This document shows, one piece after another, positions 6,195 through 12,244 of a stretch of 12,365 bases of DNA (its first letter is position 1; each line of letters begins with the position of its first letter). A model generated the notes under the pieces. It was given only the letters and a program-made list of their open reading frames with translations, was not told where the DNA came from and did no database searches. The position numbers were made by a program, and so were the translations under genes. The DNA is taken from contig CAYUCV010000031.1 of assembly GCA_964443545.1 (NCBI GenBank), positions 1 to 12,365 of the forward strand, written 5' to 3'. Origin of the DNA: JBAZKV01 sp964443545 (GTDB taxonomy: Bacteria; Margulisbacteria; WOR-1; JAKLHX01; JBAZKV01).

Positions 6195-7967
6195 ATGGCA
6201 AAGATAAAAGTTTTTATTAATGACAAACCATATGAGGTTGAAGATAACCAGACCATAATGCAGGCTGCCGATACGGTCGGGTTCAAAATACCGAGGCTCT
6301 GCTATCATCCCAGGCTTTCTATAGAGGGGGCCTGCAGGGTCTGCATTGTAGAGGTCTATGGACAGAAAAATTATGTGGCCTCTTGCTCTTTCCCTGTCGC
6401 CGACGGGATGAAGATCTATACCGAAACAAAGGAACTGCGCAGGGCAAGAAGGGATATAGTGGAGCTTATCCTGGACAACCATCCGCAGGACTGCCACACC
6501 TGCGAAAGGGACAGCAACTGTGAATTGCAGAGGCTTGCCTACTCTATGGGGATAAAGAAAAGGCATTTTGAGGGCGAGAGAAAGAAATACCAAAAAGATG
6601 TTTCTTCGACCTCAGTGGTAAGGGACCCAAACAAGTGTATCCTTTGCGGCAGGTGCGTGCGCATCTGTTCCGAACTGCAAAAGGTGAGTGCCTTAGGACA
6701 CGCGCACAGAGGCTTTAAGACCGTTGTCATGCCCGCTTACGATCTGCCTTTTACCGAAACGGTCTGCACCGCCTGCGGGCAGTGCATCAATGTCTGTCCC
6801 ACGGCCGCATTTGTGGAAAAGAACTATACGCAGGATGTTTTTGAAAAGCTTGACGACAAATCTCTTCTAAAAGCGGTGCAGATAGCGCCCTCGGTAAGGG
6901 CTGCCATTGGAGAGGCTTTTGGGCTGCCGCCCGGGACCAACATGGAAAAACAGCTGGCCGCGGCAATGCGCAAGCTAGGCTTTGACTATGTTTTTGACAC
7001 CCAGTTCGGAGCCGACCTTACGATAATGGAGGAAGCAAGCGAATTCCTTGAAAGGCTCCAGGGCAAAGGCAAACTGCCTATGATAACTTCCTGTTCCGCC
7101 GCCTGGATGAAATGCATGGAACAGTTCCACCCTGATCTTATAGATAACATTTCTACTTGCAAGTCGCCAATGTCAATGATGGGAGCCCTGCTTAAGACCT
7201 ATTTTCCTGCAAAACTTAAAAGAGAACCAAAAGAGGTCTTCAGCGTTGCAGTAATGTGCTGTACGGCTAAAAAGTATGAATCGGCCAGACCTGAATTGGT
7301 TGTTGACGGTCTTAGAGGGGTTGATACGGTCATCACCACCAGAGAAGCTGCCTGGATGATAAAATCCGTGGGCATAGACCTAGTCAATATTAAAGGAGAG
7401 GAATTTGACGCTCCTCTGGGCCTTTCTTCCGGAGCGGGCGCGATATTCGGGACCACCGGCGGGGTTATGGAAGCCGCCATCAGGACCGCCTATGAGCTTT
7501 ATACCGGGGAGACTCTCGTCAATATAGAAGTGGATGGCATAAGGGGAATGAAAGGGATCAAAGAAGGAAAACTCATGATGGACGGCAAGGAAATAAGAGT
7601 AGCGGTGGCCCACGGGCTGGGCAATGCCGCAGATCTTCTTGATATTGCCAGAAAAGAGCCCGACAGGTTCCATTTTATAGAAATAATGGGATGCCCCGGT
7701 GGTTGCATAGGCGGGGGAGGACAGCCTTATTCAGGTATCAACTCAATCCCGCTTGACGAAGCCTGTCTGGCAAAAAGAGCGCAGGCGCTTTATGACCTTG
7801 ACAGGAACAAGACGATAAGACGGAGCCATGAAAATCCTGACATACAAAGGGTCTATAAGGATTTTCTTGGAAGGCCGCTTTCTCCTATGGCGCACAAACT
7901 TTTGCATACTCATTATGCCAAAAAGGAGCCGAGAGGCATAATAAGCCGCAACATAAAGGCAAGATAA
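6195..7967 (+). CDS. hydA: [FeFe] hydrogenase catalytic subunit HydA (HndD-like)
   Basis: The 590-aa H2-activating subunit. Domains: N-terminal [2Fe-2S] (Cys36, 47, 50, 64); NuoG-type His-ligated [4Fe-4S] (His96, Cys100, 103, 109); 2x[4Fe-4S] ferredoxin (Cys148, 151, 154, 158 and 191, 194, 197, 201); H-cluster domain from about 220; C-terminal small-subunit-like tail with HKLLHTHY (567-574). H-cluster motifs: L1 TSCSAAW (298-304; canonical TSCCPxW), L2 MCCTAKKYE (354-362; canonical MPCxxKxxE), L3 EIMGCPGGCIGGGGQP (496-511) with Cys500 and Cys504. Against the Clostridium pasteurianus CpI numbering I remember, everything fits a +1 offset, which puts Ser301 where the cluster-ligating Cys300 of CpI would be, while Cys300 here matches the proton-relay Cys299. 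Length matches HndD, without the extra C-terminal [2Fe-2S] domain of Thermotoga HydA. AAGGAAG precedes ATG 6195. Hydrogenase family certain; full activity less so because of L1. Confidence 0.95.
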   Translation: MAKIKVFINDKPYEVEDNQTIMQAADTVGFKIPRLCYHPRLSIEGACRVCIVEVYGQKNYVASCSFPVADGMKIYTETKELRRARRDIVELILDNHPQDCHTCERDSNCELQRLAYSMGIKKRHFEGERKKYQKDVSSTSVVRDPNKCILCGRCVRICSELQKVSALGHAHRGFKTVVMPAYDLPFTETVCTACGQCINVCPTAAFVEKNYTQDVFEKLDDKSLLKAVQIAPSVRAAIGEAFGLPPGTNMEKQLAAAMRKLGFDYVFDTQFGADLTIMEEASEFLERLQGKGKLPMITSCSAAWMKCMEQFHPDLIDNISTCKSPMSMMGALLKTYFPAKLKREPKEVFSVAVMCCTAKKYESARPELVVDGLRGVDTVITTREAAWMIKSVGIDLVNIKGEEFDAPLGLSSGAGAIFGTTGGVMEAAIRTAYELYTGETLVNIEVDGIRGMKGIKEGKLMMDGKEIRVAVAHGLGNAADLLDIARKEPDRFHFIEIMGCPGGCIGGGGQPYSGINSIPLDEACLAKRAQALYDLDRNKTIRRSHENPDIQRVYKDFLGRPLSPMAHKLLHTHYAKKEPRGIISRNIKAR

Positions 7968-7968
7968 A

Positions 7969-8430
7969 ATGGAAAGACTAAAAGAATACATAGAGCAGGT
8001 AAAGAAGAAAGATAATCCGGAATCATATCTTATAGCGATACTGCATAAAGCCCAGGAACTGTTCGGCTACCTTGACAGGTCGGTAATGGACGAAGTGGCC
8101 GATTCCATGAACATCCCCACCGCCCATATCTGGGGAGTGGCGACCTTTTACCATTACTTTAACCTTAAGCCAAAAGGAAAGCATGTGATCTCCGTTTGTC
8201 TGGGCACAGCCTGTTATGTCAAAGGCGCAGAGGATGTTCTAAACGCGATCAAGGAGGAGCTAAAGATAGGCGTGGGCGGCACTACCGAGGACAAACTTTT
8301 TTCGCTTGCCGAGGCAAGATGCCTCGGAGCCTGCGGGATAGCCCCTGTTGCCATGATAGACGACAAGATCTACGGGGAACTTACGCCTAAAAAAATTAAA
8401 GAGATAATCAGGAGCTACCGAAAGAAATAG
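7969..8430 (+). CDS. hydC: NuoE-like [2Fe-2S] hydrogenase subunit HydC (HndA-like)
   Basis: A 153-aa NuoE/HndA-family protein. An N-terminal helical bundle (residues 1-65, with VADSMNIPTAHIWGVATFYHYF at about 43-64, typical of the family) is followed by a thioredoxin-like [2Fe-2S] domain with ligands Cys77, Cys82, Cys118 and Cys122 (SVCLGTACYVKG and EARCLGACGIAP). It should pair with HydB as NuoE pairs with NuoF and complete the soluble complex. Length is normal. One base separates the hydA stop from this ATG, and AAGG in the end of hydA can serve as ribosome site. Its position after hydA is odd, since in the operons I know the NuoE-like gene comes first. Function firm by homology. Confidence 0.93.
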   Translation: MERLKEYIEQVKKKDNPESYLIAILHKAQELFGYLDRSVMDEVADSMNIPTAHIWGVATFYHYFNLKPKGKHVISVCLGTACYVKGAEDVLNAIKEELKIGVGGTTEDKLFSLAEARCLGACGIAPVAMIDDKIYGELTPKKIKEIIRSYRKK

Positions 8431-8449
8431 TCGCGGCCTGTGCGGCGTA

Positions 8450-8458
8450 TGATATAAT
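8450..8458 (+). promoter_or_regulatory. Extended -10 promoter of the response regulator gene
   Basis: TGATATAAT matches the extended -10 consensus TGnTATAAT exactly (hexamer 8453-8458). It ends 18 bases before ATG 8477, and AAAGGAG (8463-8469) lies within the predicted short leader of about 12 bases. No -35 hexamer is visible at 17 bases. The regulator may therefore be transcribed on its own as well as with the hydrogenase genes. Confidence 0.55.
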
Positions 8459-8476
8459 CCCGAAAGGAGATTTAAA

Positions 8477-8863
8477 ATGGCAGGAAAGATATTGATAGTT
8501 GACGATGACACGGATTTTGTCGAGGCTATGGCTTCGATACTTGAATCAAAGGGGTACAGTGTTATCTCGGCCTCTAACGGGACAGAAGGTCTGGACAAGG
8601 CAAAAAAGGAGTCCCCGGACCTTATGCTGCTTGATGTCATGATGTCAACCAAGACTGAAGGTTTTGACCTTGCAAAAAACCTCAAGAATGAGGCCTCTAC
8701 CAGGGACCTGCCTGTCATCATGATAACCGGCATCAGAAAGGACATGAACCTTCCTTTTGGCTTTGAGCCGGACCCGGACTATCTGCCGGTAGCAGCGCTT
8801 CTGGAAAAACCCATAAAGCCCGATGAACTCCTGAAAGCGGTCGAGGCGAACATAAAAAAGTAG
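8477..8863 (+). CDS. Stand-alone receiver-domain response regulator
   Basis: A 128-aa protein made of a single REC domain with no output domain. Acidic residues Asp9-Asp11 (VDDD), the phospho-acceptor Asp53 (LLDVMM), Thr84 and Lys111 (EKP) are all present. The loop between Thr84 and Lys111 is unusual: instead of the ordinary AGADDYLxKP it reads PFGFEPDPDYLPVAALLEKP. I associate this long DYLPV..EKP form with receiver proteins found near hydrogenase and other redox operons in anaerobes (from memory, not checked). The protein probably takes phosphate from the kinase at 2129-3955 and acts through protein contacts. It follows hydC by 46 bases and has a strong ribosome site (AAAGGAG) and its own promoter-like sequence. 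What it binds is unknown. Confidence 0.9.
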   Translation: MAGKILIVDDDTDFVEAMASILESKGYSVISASNGTEGLDKAKKESPDLMLLDVMMSTKTEGFDLAKNLKNEASTRDLPVIMITGIRKDMNLPFGFEPDPDYLPVAALLEKPIKPDELLKAVEANIKK

Positions 8864-8945
8864 TCAAAACTTACGCATCCGTGTCAAACAAATAGGTTAT
8901 CTTATTGAGCTTGGTGAAATCCTGCCGGTGTTTTATCGATAAACT

Positions 8946-8976
8946 GATGTCCGCTCATTCAGCAAAAGGAGACATC
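8946..8976 (+). promoter_or_regulatory. Small hairpin framing the ribosome site of the 395-aa gene
   Basis: GATGTC (8946-8951) and GACATC (8971-8976) are perfect inverted arms separated by 19 bases. The loop holds AAAAGGA of the Shine-Dalgarno sequence, and the right arm ends one base before the GTG start at 8978. Pairing would present or hide the ribosome site. Six base pairs is a weak structure and could be chance. Confidence 0.25.
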
Positions 8977-8977
8977 T

Positions 8978-10165
8978 GTGAGTTTTATAAAGATATCGGT
9001 GAACCCTTCTTTACGCATTGTTACTGCAGGGCAGGCTGATAGGTATACCGCCGATCCGCCGGCAGGAGCTCTAAGGTTCCTGAGGCAGTTTTCGGATGTC
9101 AGCAGGCAGATGCCGATGGCCTTCCATGCCGAGAACGGTAGACTGATGCTTGAACATCAGGTCGGCGGGATCTCGGCTTTTCCAAAACTGGCCGGTTGTC
9201 TTGAAAGGTCAGGGGTGGTTAAGGTCGCCGCTTATAATGTCTCGGAAAGAGAGCTGACTTATTCCGTATATGCCGCTGTCTGCAAAAGCCCCTGGGAGCT
9301 TCCTTTCCTTCTCGGGGGGCGGGGCGCCGAGGTAGAAATAATAGGACCGGCGGCATCGGAAATTGGAGAGAACCTTTTTAACGAGAATAATTTCGGGCTT
9401 TTATTTGATACTCCGAGATTTGCGAACGGCTGGTCGGACACCAAACTAAAGAGCTCGATAACCAGAATGTCAGGTTTTTTGGGATTGGGAGCCGGGGCGG
9501 GCCTGGCAGGCATTTTTGGCCAGGACCCCTATATTGTGGGAGGAGGAGCATTGGCAGGGCTGATGCTGTCAACAAAATTCGCTCCTGCCTATGCTTTTAG
9601 AGGATTATCCTTTTTACGGGAAAGGCTTTCCGACTCAAAAGGAGGAAGATCGGCAGATACTCTGGCAAGCCTGCTGTCTTATTCTGGCGGGGGGCAGACT
9701 CCATGGGACGCGGCGCATGAGCTTTCTGCCATTTTGCAGAGGAATCCAGAAATAGTGAGGCATTACGCAGGGACTCTTGGAAGCGTAGAACGGGATAACC
9801 TCTATTTTAGAGTTTATGCCATGGCCGTCAGAGAACCTATCCAGAAAGAATACGCGGACCTTACCGCTTTTATGGCTGCAGAGAGGTTTATCAGGCCTGC
9901 CTGGCAGGAAGATACCCCCGTATATATACCGGCCAGAGCCGCTTATCTTGAGTTAGAAGGCCTAGAAAGGCGAAATTTGAGGCTTTTGGATCTCTCCGAT
10001 TACCTTAATGTTTTTGGAAGGATCGCTGAGCTGCCTTTGGAAAGGCGGGAGGTAATAATAAGGGCTGTGGCAGAACGGGGAGAAAGAGGCTGCGAATTTG
10101 CCGACGGGCTTAGGAGAGCAAGTGTCGAGCATTTTTGCATGCCTGATATTGACCTTTCCGAATAG
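8978..10165 (+). CDS. Unrecognised 395-aa protein with a Gly-rich hydrophobic hairpin
   Basis: I do not recognise this family. The GTG start at 8978 is preceded by AAAAGGAG with good spacing. Residues 1-160 look globular, mixed alpha/beta, with no signal peptide. Residues about 162-207 are Gly/Ala-rich and hydrophobic (SGFLGLGAGAGLAGIFG, then IVGGGALAGLML) and could form two membrane-inserting helices joined by QDPY. The remainder (210-395) is charged and probably helical, with many Arg/Glu pairs (LERREVIIRAVAERGERG) and an acidic end, DIDLSE. No catalytic motif, metal site or repeat stands out. It lies 114 bases after the response regulator and 18 bases before the DUF763 gene. Codon use (AGG, ATA) matches its neighbours, so it does not look foreign. 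The long open frame and ribosome site make it very likely a real gene; function unknown. Confidence 0.8.
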   Translation: MSFIKISVNPSLRIVTAGQADRYTADPPAGALRFLRQFSDVSRQMPMAFHAENGRLMLEHQVGGISAFPKLAGCLERSGVVKVAAYNVSERELTYSVYAAVCKSPWELPFLLGGRGAEVEIIGPAASEIGENLFNENNFGLLFDTPRFANGWSDTKLKSSITRMSGFLGLGAGAGLAGIFGQDPYIVGGGALAGLMLSTKFAPAYAFRGLSFLRERLSDSKGGRSADTLASLLSYSGGGQTPWDAAHELSAILQRNPEIVRHYAGTLGSVERDNLYFRVYAMAVREPIQKEYADLTAFMAAERFIRPAWQEDTPVYIPARAAYLELEGLERRNLRLLDLSDYLNVFGRIAELPLERREVIIRAVAERGERGCEFADGLRRASVEHFCMPDIDLSE

Positions 10166-10174
10166 TGTTATAAT
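10166..10174 (+). promoter_or_regulatory. Extended -10 promoter of the DUF763 gene, near-leaderless
   Basis: TGTTATAAT is an exact TGnTATAAT (hexamer 10169-10174) and ends nine bases before ATG 10184. A TTGACC at 10149-10154 resembles a -35 box but the spacer would be only 14 bases. No Shine-Dalgarno sequence lies between promoter and ATG (TTAGCTCCA), so the mRNA should start at or within about three bases of the ATG. Confidence 0.6.
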
Positions 10175-10183
10175 TTAGCTCCA

Positions 10184-11332
10184 ATGATCGACCGCGGCAT
10201 CGCCACTTTTACTCTTGATACGGGAAAATGCCCCAAATGGCTCTTTGACAGGATGGTTCTCCTTGGAAGAGAGATGATGGAGGTCATCATAGAGGAGCAC
10301 GGCAGCGGGGAGTTCATAAAAAGGATAGGGGATCCCGTCTGGTTCCAGTCTCTTGGTACGGTCCTTGCCTTTGACTGGAACGCCTCCGGGCTGACCACAA
10401 TTCTTACAGCCGCGCTAAAGGAAGCCATCAGGGGCATGGAAGGACGGCTCGGGCTTTTTATCTGCGGCGGCAAAGGTAAAACCTCCAGAAAGACCCCGGA
10501 GGAGATACGGAGCTGGGCGGAGCGCCTGAGCCTTCCTGACAAAAGAGGTGAGAACCTGGTCTACAACTCAAAGATGGCGGCCAAGGTGGACAGCTCTCTT
10601 ATCCAGGACGGCTTTCAGATATACCATCACGCTTTCTTCTTTTCCTCCGGCGGGGCCTGGGCGGTGGTACAGCAGGGTATGAACACACAGAATGCCACCG
10701 CACGCAGATACCACTGGTATTCCGAAAAGATAACAGACCTGGTTTGCGAGCCCCACTCCGGAATTGCCAGCCAGATAAAAGTCCCGGCCCTTAACCTGAC
10801 TGCAAAAGACAGCACAAAGAACAGGGCCCTTAGCACGGAGCTTGTGCGCGGAGGGTTCAACACCTTGATGAAAGACATCGAACTGCTGCGCAGGCATTAC
10901 AGCGAATACTCCAAGATGGTTTCCTTTAAACACAGGGGAGAAAAAACAACACTGCTTAAACTTCCGGACAGGGAATTTGAACATCACCCGGTAGAGAATG
11001 AGGATTTTTCAAAGAGCAAATATCTGGAAAAGATCCTGTTCAAACTGTGCGACGAAAAGCCCGCCAGCTATGAAGAACTGCTCTCAAAAGAGGGTGTCGG
11101 GCCAAAGACTATCCGTGCTCTTTCTCTTGTTTCCGAAGTGATCTACGGAGCAGAAGCTTCTTACGAGGACCCCGCCAGATATTCCTTTGCCCACGGCGGC
11201 AAGGACGCTACCCCTTATCCTGTAGACCGGCCCACATATGACAATACGATAGAATTCTTCTCGAAAGTTGTCAAAAAAACCAAGTTTCCCCGCTCCGACA
11301 GGGCAAGGATGCTGGACAATCTGCTACAATAA
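10184..11332 (+). CDS. DUF763 family protein
   Basis: A 382-aa protein of the DUF763 family. It has the characteristic N-terminus MIDRGIATFTLDTGKCPKWL and the conserved blocks FICGGKGKTSRKTP (92-105), YHHAFFFSSGGAWAVVQQGM (147-166), EPHSGIAS (189-196) and LNLTAKDSTKNR (203-214). Near the C-terminus, EELLSKEGVGPKTIRALSLV (297-316) resembles a helix-hairpin-helix DNA-binding motif (GVGPKT). Members occur in archaea and scattered bacteria; to my knowledge the function is not established, though the HhH-like segment and conserved His, Asp and Lys residues hint at nucleic-acid work (inference). Length is normal. There is no ribosome site; a TGTTATAAT box ends nine bases before the ATG, so translation is probably leaderless. 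The thioesterase gene begins 8 bases after its stop. Confidence 0.85.
   Translation: MIDRGIATFTLDTGKCPKWLFDRMVLLGREMMEVIIEEHGSGEFIKRIGDPVWFQSLGTVLAFDWNASGLTTILTAALKEAIRGMEGRLGLFICGGKGKTSRKTPEEIRSWAERLSLPDKRGENLVYNSKMAAKVDSSLIQDGFQIYHHAFFFSSGGAWAVVQQGMNTQNATARRYHWYSEKITDLVCEPHSGIASQIKVPALNLTAKDSTKNRALSTELVRGGFNTLMKDIELLRRHYSEYSKMVSFKHRGEKTTLLKLPDREFEHHPVENEDFSKSKYLEKILFKLCDEKPASYEELLSKEGVGPKTIRALSLVSEVIYGAEASYEDPARYSFAHGGKDATPYPVDRPTYDNTIEFFSKVVKKTKFPRSDRARMLDNLLQ
11322..11330 (+). promoter_or_regulatory. Extended -10 promoter of the thioesterase gene
   Basis: TGCTACAAT fits TGnTAtAAT with one mismatch and lies inside the last codons of the DUF763 gene. It ends ten bases before ATG 11341. The sequence between (AACCAAAGAC) contains no Shine-Dalgarno match, again pointing to a leader of only a few bases. 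Because it is embedded in coding sequence, chance is more likely than for the 10166 site. Confidence 0.4.
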
Positions 11333-11340
11333 CCAAAGAC

Positions 11341-11718
11341 ATGAAGCACAGGATCTATTATCACGACACCGACTGCGGCGGGGTGGTCTATTACGGCAAT
11401 TATCTTAAATATCTTGAAGAAGCAAGGGCCGAATATCTTGAGAACAAAGGCCTTGATGTAAAAGCCCTGGCAGACAGCGGGATATGGTTTGCGGTCGCAA
11501 GGCAGGAAATAGATTATGAAGCTCCGGCAAAGTACGGGGACATCCTTGAGACAGAGACGGTCATTTCGGAAATAAAAAATATCAAGATCGTGTTTGACTG
11601 CGTTATTAAGAACCAGGACGGAAAAACAGTGGCAAAAGCAAGGACAATAATGGCATGCGTTGATCCAGGATTAAAACTGCTAAAGATCCCGGCTGAGGTT
11701 AAAAAAGCTCTGACCTAG
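11341..11718 (+). CDS. YbgC/4HBT-type acyl-CoA thioesterase
   Basis: A 125-aa hot-dog-fold protein of the 4-hydroxybenzoyl-CoA thioesterase (YbgC/FadM) family. The N-terminal signature YYHDTDCGGVVYYGNYLKYL, followed by EEAR, carries the catalytic Asp11, equivalent to Asp18 of E. coli YbgC by motif alignment. The His after VVY in E. coli is Tyr18 here, a variant I recall as frequent. Such enzymes hydrolyse acyl-CoA or acyl-carrier thioesters in the cytoplasm; the substrate cannot be told. No tol-pal genes adjoin it, so the tol-pal-linked role is not supported. The ATG has no ribosome site and follows a TGCTACAAT box by ten bases. The dUTPase-like gene starts 10 bases after its stop. Confidence 0.9.
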   Translation: MKHRIYYHDTDCGGVVYYGNYLKYLEEARAEYLENKGLDVKALADSGIWFAVARQEIDYEAPAKYGDILETETVISEIKNIKIVFDCVIKNQDGKTVAKARTIMACVDPGLKLLKIPAEVKKALT

Positions 11719-11728
11719 AAAGGCAGCA

Positions 11729-12244
11729 ATGCTCAGCAAGCACGAAATAGAAGAACTGATAAAGGAAAAGAAACTCATAGAAGGCTATTTTTCGCTTGAA
11801 AAGCAGCTGACCCAGAACGGCTTTGATCTGACGGTTGAAAAGGTGTTTGAATTTACCGCAGGAGGGGCAGTTGATTTTTCTAACAAGGAAAGGGTTATCC
11901 CGGAGTGCAGGGAGATGATACCCGGAAAAAGGAGCCCGGAGGATGCCTTTGGCTGGTGGCACCTTAAAAAAGGAGCCTATAAGGTAAGGACCAACGAGAC
12001 CGTCAATATACCCAACGACCTCATGGGCTTTGCCTTTACCAGAACAACCCTGCTTAGGGCGGGGGCTTTTACCCAGAACGGGATCTGGGACGCTGGATTC
12101 AGCGGCAAGAGCGAGTTTCTTCTGGTCGTGGAAAACCCTAATGGGCTTGATCTTAAACAGAACGCCAGAGTGCTGCAGCTGGCCTTTTCGCGCATCAGCG
12201 AAGTTGCTCAGGGCTACAGCGGCATTTACAAAGACCTAAAATGA
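11729..12244 (+). CDS. dUTPase / Dcd-family nucleotide hydrolase (archaeal-type dUTPase)
   Basis: A 171-aa member of the trimeric dUTPase/dCTP deaminase superfamily. Visible motifs: LTQNGFDLTV (27-36, the QxxSxDL-like motif), KVRTNETVNIPNDLMGFAFT (85-104), RTTLLRAGAF (105-114), IWDAGFSGKSEFLLVVEN (119-136) with Asp121, and NARVLQLAFSRI (145-156). In E. coli dCTP deaminase the catalytic Glu138 lies in DPGWEGRIVLEF; here the aligned residue is Leu and the nearest Glu (129) is two residues earlier, so dUTP hydrolysis is more likely than deamination. It would keep uracil out of DNA and supply dUMP for dTMP synthesis. The overall form resembles archaeal dUTPases. AAAGG five bases before ATG 11729 is the ribosome site. 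Its stop overlaps the queH ATG (ATGA), so the two are translationally coupled. Confidence 0.8.
   Translation: MLSKHEIEELIKEKKLIEGYFSLEKQLTQNGFDLTVEKVFEFTAGGAVDFSNKERVIPECREMIPGKRSPEDAFGWWHLKKGAYKVRTNETVNIPNDLMGFAFTRTTLLRAGAFTQNGIWDAGFSGKSEFLLVVENPNGLDLKQNARVLQLAFSRISEVAQGYSGIYKDLK

Noticed and set aside
5442..6593. 383-codon open frame on the minus strand
   Set aside because: It lies opposite hydB and hydA, crosses the palindromic element and shows no family features; it is a by-product of codon bias.
8911..8940. Sequence TTGGTGAAATCCTGCCGGTG resembles part of an FMN (RFN) riboswitch core
   Set aside because: Only this short stretch matches. The other conserved arms are missing, the gap is about 114 bases, and the downstream gene shows no flavin link.
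8864..8977. Possible small gene or terminator between the response regulator and the 395-aa gene
   Set aside because: No start with a ribosome site and no stable hairpin with a U-tract is seen. Only a weak inverted repeat near the start codon remains.
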